NCBI GenBank assembly: GCA_001603415.1
Contig: LUYY01000169.1
Span: 1 to 8,229 of the forward strand
DNA: 8,229 nucleotides
Direction: 5' to 3'
DNA from: Bacteroidales bacterium Bact_07
GTDB taxonomy: Bacteria > Bacteroidota > Bacteroidia > Bacteroidales > Tenuifilaceae
Below are positions 1-6,883 of this stretch, one piece after another; positions within the stretch are counted from its first letter, which is position 1, and each line of letters starts with the position of its first letter. Made by a program: the position numbers and the translations under genes. The notes under the pieces were generated by a model, which searched no databases, was not told the DNA's origin, and worked only from the letters and a program-made list of their open reading frames with translations.

Positions 1-3000
1 CGCGTTTAACCGTAGTGAACAGCCACGGTTGTAGTAAAACTGTCAGTTCAACCATATCGGTTTATCCCGAGGTATCAGCAGTATTTACCCCTTCCATTGA
101 TCATGGCTGTAACCCGTTGGGTGTAACCCTAAATAATACCAGTATTTTTACTGGGGTTGGAACTCCGCTAACCAACACTAATTTCTACTGGACTTATGGC
201 GATGGCGGTTCTTCAACCACAAAGAGCCCCAACCACACCTATATTAATAATGATCCTAATAATAATGCCATTTACAATACACGCTTAAGGATTGTAAGTG
301 AGTACGGATGTGCCGATTCTGCTTTCCATATTATTGAGGTTTACAATAGGGTGGAATCGCATTTTACGTTGGAGTACGCTGAACACTGCACACCTTTTGA
401 TGTAACGTTTAATCCTGCTGCGATAGGAGCATCAACCTATATATGGACCTATGGTGGAGCTCCTGGATTACCGGCATCGGAAACCTTTGCCAATGGCAAT
501 CCGTTCACTCGCACATTTACCAATGCCGATCCTAATAATATTGTTACATACACTGTAACTCTAGAAGCCCAAAACAACGAGGGATGTCAGGCTTTTGAAT
601 CGCACGATGTTGAGGTTTACCCCATTGTTGATGCCCAATTTAATGCATCAACCCTTGCCGGTTGCTCCGATTTAAGTGTTAGTTTGACATCTACATCAAC
701 CGGAGGTAGTTTGGTTTACCTGTGGGATCTGGGAAATGGGCAAAGCGCATCAACACCAACGGTTAACCATACCTTTACCAACCGCGGAAGTATTGATAGC
801 GTGTACACCGTTTGGTTGAGAACAATCAATCCTCTTGGATGCAGGGATAGTATATCAAGGGATATTACAGTGCACCCAAAGGTAGAGGCACAGTTCGTGT
901 TTGCCCAGCAATCGCAGTGTACACCTTTTTATATCGATTTAACCAATACTTCGCTTAACGGAAATACCTTCCATTGGTACACTTTTTATAATGGCGATAC
1001 CATTACAAATAATAAAAACACCTTCCAGTACCTATTTGATAATACTACCCTTAACACCATACTTACCGATACCATCAAATTGGTAAGTCGCGATGCTATA
1101 ACGGGTTGTATCGACAGCACCTTCCGAACCCTCACCATATACCCAAGGGTTGTATCGCGATTCGATGTAGATAAACTGGTAGGCTGCAATCCTTTAACAG
1201 TAAACTTTACCAATAACTCTTCGGGCTTGGCTACATACCTCTGGGAGTTTGGCGATGGAACAACATCAGGGAGTACCACGCCATCACCCCACTCCTATAG
1301 CCATACCTATAAGGATCAATCTGTGCAGTTTACCGCTAAATTAACCTCAACCAACGCCTTTGGCTGTAAGAGTTACAAGGATACCATTATCACCGTTTAC
1401 CCATTGGTAAAGGCCAATTTCCAGTGGAACCAATTTGAGGGATGTACACCATTAACCATTACCTTGAACAACTCATCAACATCACCCCTGTATAAGTACC
1501 GTTGGGATTTTGGTGATGGAAGACCTTACTTTTACAATGACCAACCCGGGTCCGTTACCTATACCAATCCAACCAACTCGCCTCCTGTTATCATTTCGCC
1601 TACTATCACTCTTCGTACCAGCTACTCTGGCGATACTTTATGTATCGATAGCCTTAAGTTACCGGTTAAGGTATTCCCTCATATTTACCCTGATTTTACA
1701 GGAAATCTGGCAGGCTGTCATCCACTGACCGTGAATTTCAATAACCAAACAGTTGCTTTCAGTGCTAATAATAATTACTACTGGAATCTTGGCAGTGGCG
1801 TGAATTCCCTACTGAAAGATCCGACACTTACGTATTACAATACCGATAAGTTCGTCGATAGTACTTTTACCGTGAAGATGGTTGCTGTGAGCGAGCATGG
1901 TTGTACCGATAGTGTTTTCCACCAGGTAGTCGTCCATCCTAGGCCATACGCAGCCATGGAGCTAACCGGTGAGTATATATCGTGTCCACCATTTAACGTC
2001 GAAATTGAAAATAACTCCCTGGGAACCAACCTTACCTTTGAGTACGATTTTGGTGACGGTGCCGACTCCACTACGACTAACCAAGCCAATATGCAACACT
2101 TTTTCCACAATCTAAGTAATCAAACCCAACCCTACCAAATCAGGTTGCGTACAGTTACCGAGTTTGGTTGCGACGATAGCGTTTTCCAAACCATATACGT
2201 ATTCCCCGAGGTGGTAGCGGCTTATGTGGCTAATCCTGGATATGCTGCTTGTAGTCCTTTCGATGTGAATTTTACCAACAATACCATTAATGCTCGCTTC
2301 TACAAGTGGGATTTTGCCGATGGCATCACCTCCTCATACCCAAACCCAAGCCACTCATTCCTCAACTTTGGTGAAACCGATTCGGTATTCAATGTAGTAT
2401 TATATGCATCCTCGGAGTTTGAATGCTTCGACCGCGATACTCAGCAGATAACAGTTTATGCTACACCAATTGCCAATATTGCAGCGGAGCCACCACTACA
2501 GGTATTCCCCAATGCCACTTTTAATATTTACAACCAGAGCAGTCCTGCTGCAAGCAGTTGGAGTTACAATTGGGCCTTTGGCGATAACACCTTTAGTACC
2601 AATAAGGATCCCCTTACAAAGACCTATACCCGATGGGGTCCCAAGGATCAAAGTTTTAAGTACCGCATTACCATGCGTGTTGATGCCCCTCATGGGTGCT
2701 GGGATGCCGATACCGTTTTGGTTTACCTATTACCAACCGAACCCGTTGCCAACTTTAATAGCAGTGTCGATTCGGCTTGCGCGCCTATGGAGGTTCAACT
2801 GGTTGATGCTTCGCTTTACGCCGAGAATTACTTCTGGGAGTTTGGTGATGGAACTACATCAACCGAGCGAAATCCCCGACATACATACACTGCACCCGGT
2901 TACTACACCGTTAAGTTGACTGTTACAAACGATGCCGGCCCTAGGTTCTTCTATAAGATTTTCCGCGTTTACGAAAGCCCTAAGGCTGATTTTGCCATAT

Positions 3001-3542
3001 TCCCCCAGCGGGTCATGTTGCCCGATGCTACTATCCACGCGTACAATCTATCTACTCAGTTTACTCGCTGCCAGTGGGATTTTGGCGATGGGTATCAAAC
3101 CACTGAACGTGACCCGGTTCATACCTACGATCGTTTGGGAGAATTCAGAATCTCGCTTTGGGCTTATATGGACTATGGCAATGATGTATGCGTCGATTCA
3201 ATCTCGAAGTTCCCAGCGGTTTGGGTCGAAGGAGTTGGATATCTAAAATTCCCCAATGCCTTTAAACCAAATCCTGCAGGGCCTAATGGAGGTTTATACG
3301 ATGCTATCGACTATAAAAATGAGGTATTCCATCCCTATCATTACGGTGTGGTTGAGTATAAGTTGATGATATTCTCACGTTGGGGTGAACAAATTTACAC
3401 CTCTACCGATGTAAATATTGGATGGGATGGTTACGTTAATGGTAAACTGGCTCAGCAAGGGGTGTACATGTGGAGGGCTATTGGTAAATTCACAAATGGT
3501 AAACCATTTGATATGAAAGGGAATGTCACCCTGTTGCGATAA
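1..3542 (+). CDS. Large multi-PKD surface protein with type B T9SS sorting domain, 5'-partial
   Basis: This is the C-terminal ~1,180 residues of a secreted, probably adhesin-like surface protein. The reading frame is open through the left edge (first whole codon at position 3). The GTG at 15 lies inside a module linker (NSHGC...VYPEV, the same pattern as later module ends), so it is not the real start; the start and signal peptide lie outside the window. At least twelve PKD-like beta-sandwich modules of about 80-93 residues follow one another. The best keep the PKD signature W-(D/E)-F-G-D-G (around 1227-1259, 1503-1520, 2838-2855 and 3075-3090). The last ~100 residues match the gliding-motility-associated type B sorting domain. 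Known family role: export by the T9SS and display on the cell surface; SprB-type motility adhesins are the classic large example. The gene is followed after 13 bases by a PorP/SprF gene, probably in one operon. The ligand is unknown. Family call is secure; the adhesin role is inferred. Confidence 0.93.
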   Translation, partial: RLTVVNSHGCSKTVSSTISVYPEVSAVFTPSIDHGCNPLGVTLNNTSIFTGVGTPLTNTNFYWTYGDGGSSTTKSPNHTYINNDPNNNAIYNTRLRIVSEYGCADSAFHIIEVYNRVESHFTLEYAEHCTPFDVTFNPAAIGASTYIWTYGGAPGLPASETFANGNPFTRTFTNADPNNIVTYTVTLEAQNNEGCQAFESHDVEVYPIVDAQFNASTLAGCSDLSVSLTSTSTGGSLVYLWDLGNGQSASTPTVNHTFTNRGSIDSVYTVWLRTINPLGCRDSISRDITVHPKVEAQFVFAQQSQCTPFYIDLTNTSLNGNTFHWYTFYNGDTITNNKNTFQYLFDNTTLNTILTDTIKLVSRDAITGCIDSTFRTLTIYPRVVSRFDVDKLVGCNPLTVNFTNNSSGLATYLWEFGDGTTSGSTTPSPHSYSHTYKDQSVQFTAKLTSTNAFGCKSYKDTIITVYPLVKANFQWNQFEGCTPLTITLNNSSTSPLYKYRWDFGDGRPYFYNDQPGSVTYTNPTNSPPVIISPTITLRTSYSGDTLCIDSLKLPVKVFPHIYPDFTGNLAGCHPLTVNFNNQTVAFSANNNYYWNLGSGVNSLLKDPTLTYYNTDKFVDSTFTVKMVAVSEHGCTDSVFHQVVVHPRPYAAMELTGEYISCPPFNVEIENNSLGTNLTFEYDFGDGADSTTTNQANMQHFFHNLSNQTQPYQIRLRTVTEFGCDDSVFQTIYVFPEVVAAYVANPGYAACSPFDVNFTNNTINARFYKWDFADGITSSYPNPSHSFLNFGETDSVFNVVLYASSEFECFDRDTQQITVYATPIANIAAEPPLQVFPNATFNIYNQSSPAASSWSYNWAFGDNTFSTNKDPLTKTYTRWGPKDQSFKYRITMRVDAPHGCWDADTVLVYLLPTEPVANFNSSVDSACAPMEVQLVDASLYAENYFWEFGDGTTSTERNPRHTYTAPGYYTVKLTVTNDAGPRFFYKIFRVYESPKADFAIFPQRVMLPDATIHAYNLSTQFTRCQWDFGDGYQTTERDPVHTYDRLGEFRISLWAYMDYGNDVCVDSISKFPAVWVEGVGYLKFPNAFKPNPAGPNGGLYDAIDYKNEVFHPYHYGVVEYKLMIFSRWGEQIYTSTDVNIGWDGYVNGKLAQQGVYMWRAIGKFTNGKPFDMKGNVTLLR
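72..3224 (+). repeat. Array of twelve tandem PKD-like modules (protein-level repeat)
   Basis: Module starts, taken at the strand with pattern (V/P)-x-A-x-(F/Y), lie at about 72, 351, 627, 882, 1149, 1407, 1683, 1944, 2211, 2466, 2742 and 2979, a period of about 240-280 bases. Each module typically has G-C-x-P-(L/F)-x-V-x-(F/L)-x-N-x-(S/T), then a W-(D/E)-F-G-D-G-like turn, a H-(T/S)-(Y/F) strand, a G-C-x-D-S turn and a final V-(Y/F/H)-P linker. The repeats are diverged: no long identical DNA copies are visible, so this is an old array, not a recent tandem expansion. The D-G turn is altered in several modules (W-T-Y-G-G in module 2, L-G-N-G in 3, Y-N-G in 4, L-G-S-G in 7, F-A-D-G in 9, F-G-D-N in 10). 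The array continues to the left, since a preceding module end is visible at 15-71. Module limits are approximate by eye. Confidence 0.88.
3231..3539 (+). other. Type B T9SS C-terminal sorting domain (gliding motility-associated CTD)
   Basis: The domain is the C-terminal ~103 residues of the PKD protein. It shows the marks of the type B family (the TIGR04131-like class) in order: F-P-N-A-F-K-P-N near its start, then Y-K-L-M-I-F-S-R-W-G-E-Q-I-Y, G-W-D-G-Y-V-N-G, Q-Q-G-V-Y-M-W, and the terminal K-G-N-V-T-L-L-R. In known members this region directs transport through the T9SS outer-membrane pore, and type B substrates are linked to PorP/SprF partners. The presence of such a partner immediately downstream fits. 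The segment after N-P-A-G-P-N-G-G is slightly longer than the usual D-G-x-N-D loop but no key strand appears to be missing. Confidence 0.92.
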
Positions 3543-3555
3543 TTAAATACTAATT

Positions 3556-4542
3556 ATGAATGTGTTTCGACGATATGCATTATTAGTTGCTTTTACGTTT
3601 TCTGCATTTTTGGTTTTATCCCAGGATTTGCAGTTTACGCAGTTTTATGCCAACCCTTTGTACCTTTCCCCTTCATTTACGGGTGGTGTTGTTGGTTATC
3701 GGGTTGCCGCTAATTACCGAAACCAGTGGACATTTGTACCGGGCTCCTATAATACATTTAGTTTGTCGTGGGATCATAATTCACCCGCTTTTCGAAGCGG
3801 TTTTGGGGTTATTGCCATGCGCGACCAAGCAGGCGATGGTAATTTAGCCAATACAAGGCTAGGTGTTCTCTATTCATATGATATTGAGCCATTCCCCGAT
3901 TGGCATGTTCGCCCCGGGTTGGCCTTTTTCCTTCAACAAATCTCAATCGATTTTAGCAAGTTGATTTTTAGCGATCAGCTTACATCAACCCCTATGCCTC
4001 CAACATCGGTTACTCAGCCCGGGAAAGATGCCATTTGGGATATTGATGTTTCTTCTTCAGTCCTTGCTTATTCCGATAACTTGTGGTTTGGTATTACATG
4101 GGATCATATGCTTAAGCCTGTGGCTACCTTTTACGACGATAACTCAAGGATACCCTATAAGTTTACTGTTCATGGGGGATATAGGTACATTACCAAGGGT
4201 TTTTTACTCAGCAGAATCGAAGAGTCTTTTACCGTTGCATTTAATTACCGGGTTCAGGATATTTACCGACAATTGGACTTAGGCCTTTATTTTTACTCGC
4301 AACCCATTAGTTTTGGTATTTGGTGGAGGGGATTGCCCAAAAACTCAATAGGGCGCAGGGTTGACGCTCTTGCCTTTATGGTTGGCTATAAGTGGGAGCA
4401 AGTAAGCATGGGATACAGTTACGATTTCACAATATCCCGACTTGGTCTTGCATCGGGTGGTTCCCATGAAATCTCTATGATCTACGAGTTTAAGCTAACC
4501 CCTAAAAAGCGCTGGAAAGCTATTCCTTGCCCTACTTTCTAG
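3556..4542 (+). CDS. PorP/SprF-family type IX secretion outer-membrane protein
   Basis: The 328-residue product is an outer-membrane beta-barrel protein of the PorP/SprF family. These proteins partner type B T9SS substrates during secretion or surface attachment; SprF for SprB is the best-known pair. A signal peptide covers residues 1-22 or 23 (basic M-N-V-F-R-R, hydrophobic core, cleavage near V-L-S-Q). The mature start has the family pattern D-L-Q-F-T-Q-F-Y-A-N-P-L-Y-L-S-P-S-F-T-G (residues 24-43), then N-Y-R-N-Q-W at 53-58. Alternating beta-strands follow. The end shows S-Y-D-F-T-I-S-R-L, G-G-S-H-E-I-S (301-307) and a basic tail closing in I-P-C-P-T-F, typical of the family, with a terminal Phe as in many outer-membrane barrels. 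Length is usual. The ATG lies 13 bases after the PKD gene stop, with an A/T-rich spacer and no Shine-Dalgarno site, so co-transcription is likely. Its 3' end overlaps the convergent gene by 11 bp. The exact substrate is inferred from position. Confidence 0.93.
   Translation: MNVFRRYALLVAFTFSAFLVLSQDLQFTQFYANPLYLSPSFTGGVVGYRVAANYRNQWTFVPGSYNTFSLSWDHNSPAFRSGFGVIAMRDQAGDGNLANTRLGVLYSYDIEPFPDWHVRPGLAFFLQQISIDFSKLIFSDQLTSTPMPPTSVTQPGKDAIWDIDVSSSVLAYSDNLWFGITWDHMLKPVATFYDDNSRIPYKFTVHGGYRYITKGFLLSRIEESFTVAFNYRVQDIYRQLDLGLYFYSQPISFGIWWRGLPKNSIGRRVDALAFMVGYKWEQVSMGYSYDFTISRLGLASGGSHEISMIYEFKLTPKKRWKAIPCPTF
4532..4542. other. 11-bp tail-to-tail overlap of convergent genes
   Basis: The TAG of the PorP/SprF gene (4540-4542, + strand) and the TAG of the 782-residue gene (complement of 4532-4534) cross, so the final codons of both genes share DNA. 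Both C-termini look genuine: the barrel ends in the family tail I-P-C-P-T-F, and the other ends in the basic tail after its membrane helix. There is therefore no room for an ordinary intergenic terminator. Confidence 0.9.
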
Positions 4543-6880
4543 AGGCTTTATAGTATTTTAATCCTATATAGGTTATCGTTACCATCGCGATTACGGTTAC
4601 CAATATCCATAGCCAAATCAACGATGACTCTTCCGATGTTTTTCCTGAATAATTATTGTATAGGGCTAACTTTTGTTCATTGGGTAGCGAGAGGTATTCG
4701 CCTATTGTCATTCGAGATAGTAAAAGCAAAAGTTCATCCTTGTTCTCCTTAAAACCCTCGGGGTTTTGTTCGCTATACAATGCTAAAAGTTGCGAAAGAT
4801 TTCTAATACCATTATTCTTTAGCATTACCAGGGCCAAATCGTTACCAAGTTGTTTCGACGATTTGTTAATCAGCTCGTTGTATGCTTTTATTATTTTAGC
4901 CCTTTCTTGCTTGGTTAATTTTTGCTCCTTTATTTTTGAATCCATCAAGTTGAAACTTCCAATTTTATCGTACAATTCAGCCAAACTGGAAATTATGGTA
5001 TTCTTTTCGTTATCGTTACTGAACGATGATGCAAAATGTACTATGGTTTCGCTAAAGTTTTCGGTGCTAAACTTCCAGTTCTTTTTCAAAACCGGAAGAA
5101 TATATTTTTGCTTCTCCGAAGGTGTAAGTAAAAGTAGAATTTCGGAAAGGTAAGTGTCGCCATTATAGTTTAGGCTGCTTAATTCCAGTTCATTTTGTTT
5201 GATACTAGGACTATCGGAAGGCCATGATGAACGTGGTGTTGAGTCCTTTAAATCGTATTTATTTTTTGTATTTGAATCGTGTTGTGCTAAAGGATTATTT
5301 TGGAGTTGAATGTTTGTTTGTTCGCTTTCATTAACTGATGTTTTTTGGAGTTCAGGCACACTAACCTCTTGAGCCATTTCTTCAACCTTTGATGGAATTA
5401 TGCCATAAGGTTTGCCGTTTAGGTAAAGTTTCATGGGATTGTTTCCAGTAATGTCAATCTTTGTATTGGCGGCCTTGGGATTTATGGCAGCCATACCCTT
5501 TGCGGAAATGGTATCCACTACTAACCATGTAAATGATTTGTCGCTTGTACGTTCTTGTGCGATTGTTTTTGGGACAATGCTTTTTCTGAATCGGGGTATA
5601 AACAGTTCAAGTTCAAAAATATCTGTTTCGCCAAACGAACTATCATCAAAGCGAGAAAGTAGTGCAGTTGATCCATCGCCAATGGGATGGAAAAATAGGT
5701 CGTCGTCGGTTGTGTTTATCGGATAGCCAAGATTTATTGGGGTTGACCAGTCGCCTTTCCCTGAGAGTTGCGATACAAAAATATCGTATCCTCCCATGTT
5801 ATCGTGTCCTTCAGAGCTAAAATAAAGCGTGGTGCCATCGGAGGCAACAAAAGGGGTGTTTTCGTTGAATGGGGTGTTAATGGTTGGGCCTAAATTGCGG
5901 ACAGGTCTCCAGTCATCTTCTGATGTTCTTGTACTAACCCAGATATCAAGTCCTCCATAACCACCCCTTCGGTTGCTTGCAATGTAAAGTTGTTTGCCGT
6001 CGGGGCTCAACGAGGCATGCGTTTCGTAGGCCTCTGTATTGATATTGGGATTTAACTTTTTAATTGGCGACCATTTTTTACCGTTGTACCTGGTTACATA
6101 GATGTTGCCATCTTGTTTATCATCCCGGAACAGGTAGAGCTCATTGCCATCGTATGAAAGACATAGGGTTGAGCAGCTTAAATCGGTTTGTAATTCCAGC
6201 GTGATATTAACTGGTTTCTCCCATTCGTTTCTGTCGTTTTTACGAGCTATATTAATGGCATTGTAAAATTTTAATTTGGTTGTAAAGGCAAGCACCCTTC
6301 CATTACCCGATACCACTGCATTAAAGTTAGGGAATCGGTCATTGATTTTATCACCCAGGTTAGCCATTATGAAATCAACGGGATTGCGTTGTATTTTCGG
6401 GGAGTTTTTGGCCACATTTACCTGGTGATTGAAATATGTAAAGTCCCAGTCGCCTTTGCCTTTAGTTAAGGCGTAAAATTTATCGTATGCCCTTAAAGCA
6501 TCATCAATCCTATTGACGGTAAGGTAGGCATTGCCAAGGTAAAAGAATGCATCAATTGGGGCGCGTTGCTCAGTTATAGATTCCTCATTAAATCGGGGAG
6601 TTGTACTTTGAACGGCCTTTTCCAGGTACTCAATGGCTTTGTGTTTGCTTCCGGGAATATTAAGGTAGCAAAAACCAATTCGGTAGTTAAGGTTATAATT
6701 GTCGGGTTGAAATTTATAGATTCTTTGGTATAGAGCAAGAGCCTCCTCGTAATCTTCAAAGTAGAAGTAGGAATTTGCATCGCGATAGGTTTCTTCAATC
6801 TCGGTTTTTGTTTGGCCAAGGGCGATAAGTGGAAGCCAAACAGTTAGTATGGTAAATGTAAGAATCTTAATTGCTTTCAT
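4532..6880 (-). CDS. PorE-like TPR-PD40 propeller protein with helical extension and C-terminal membrane anchor
   Basis: The product has 782 residues. An N-terminal signal peptide ends near A-L-G|Q (residue 22), with no lipobox Cys. Three TPR-like helix pairs follow at about 29-62, 62-92 and 110-139, then five PD40/WD40-like blades at about 182-226, 232-276, 286-331, 339-384 and 390-426. Blade marks include S-P-D-G-K-Q-L-Y, S-N-R-R-G-G-Y-G-G-L-D-I-W and N-M-G-G-Y-D-I-F. This order matches the first half of PorE, a periplasmic T9SS component. The expected OmpA-like domain is absent. Instead there is a short beta-like piece (450-495), a polar N/Q/S-rich linker (500-565), an unrecognised helical region (570-750) and a membrane helix (about 753-774) followed by K-Y-Y-K-A-S-R-K. 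The positive tail suggests inner-membrane anchoring with the body in the periplasm. Start: ATG 3 bases after its paralogue's stop, so translational coupling is likely. Function beyond the family is inferred. Confidence 0.88.
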   Translation of the reverse strand: MKAIKILTFTILTVWLPLIALGQTKTEIEETYRDANSYFYFEDYEEALALYQRIYKFQPDNYNLNYRIGFCYLNIPGSKHKAIEYLEKAVQSTTPRFNEESITEQRAPIDAFFYLGNAYLTVNRIDDALRAYDKFYALTKGKGDWDFTYFNHQVNVAKNSPKIQRNPVDFIMANLGDKINDRFPNFNAVVSGNGRVLAFTTKLKFYNAINIARKNDRNEWEKPVNITLELQTDLSCSTLCLSYDGNELYLFRDDKQDGNIYVTRYNGKKWSPIKKLNPNINTEAYETHASLSPDGKQLYIASNRRGGYGGLDIWVSTRTSEDDWRPVRNLGPTINTPFNENTPFVASDGTTLYFSSEGHDNMGGYDIFVSQLSGKGDWSTPINLGYPINTTDDDLFFHPIGDGSTALLSRFDDSSFGETDIFELELFIPRFRKSIVPKTIAQERTSDKSFTWLVVDTISAKGMAAINPKAANTKIDITGNNPMKLYLNGKPYGIIPSKVEEMAQEVSVPELQKTSVNESEQTNIQLQNNPLAQHDSNTKNKYDLKDSTPRSSWPSDSPSIKQNELELSSLNYNGDTYLSEILLLLTPSEKQKYILPVLKKNWKFSTENFSETIVHFASSFSNDNEKNTIISSLAELYDKIGSFNLMDSKIKEQKLTKQERAKIIKAYNELINKSSKQLGNDLALVMLKNNGIRNLSQLLALYSEQNPEGFKENKDELLLLLSRMTIGEYLSLPNEQKLALYNNYSGKTSEESSLIWLWILVTVIAMVTITYIGLKYYKASRK
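4559..4624 (-). other. Predicted C-terminal transmembrane helix of the 782-residue protein
   Basis: Residues about 753-774 (S-L-I-W-L-W-I-L-V-T-V-I-A-M-V-T-I-T-Y-I) form an unbroken hydrophobic stretch of about 22 residues, followed by a short basic tail with three Lys and one Arg among the last eight residues. Together with the N-terminal signal peptide this predicts a single-pass protein with a periplasmic body and cytoplasmic tail. Judged by eye, not by a predictor. Confidence 0.8.
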
Positions 6881-6883
6881 GGG

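Noticed and set aside
15..17. GTG as the true start of the PKD protein
   Set aside because: The frame is open to the window edge, no signal peptide follows it, and the residues around it match the end of a PKD module.
2458..2919. 153-residue open frame on the + strand, overlapping the PKD gene
   Set aside because: It is an out-of-frame reading of modules 9-11; the in-frame product continues the repeat pattern without a break.
72..3224. Recent DNA-level tandem repeat expansion or CRISPR-like array
   Set aside because: The periodicity is in the protein pattern; neighbouring modules share few long identical DNA strings.
4512..4552. Bidirectional terminator between the convergent genes
   Set aside because: Only an A-A-A-G-C / G-C-T-T-T pairing with a loop of about 25 bases can be found; it is too weak to call.
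4656..5153. 165-residue open frame on the + strand
   Set aside because: It lies wholly opposite the extension of the 782-residue gene. Its Ser/Phe/Leu-rich product shows no recognisable domain, and the - strand frame has a coherent signal peptide, propeller and membrane helix.
4631..5173. OmpA-like peptidoglycan-binding domain at the end of the 782-residue protein
   Set aside because: Expected from PorE relatives, but none of the usual OmpA_C motifs (for example N-x-x-L-S-x-x-R-A) is present and the region is helical with a terminal membrane segment.
5380..5540. Carboxypeptidase-regulatory-like domain after the propeller
   Set aside because: Residues around 452-495 (V-V-D-T-I-S-A-K-G) faintly recall the start of such a domain and sit in the right place, but the piece is too short and lacks the later strands.
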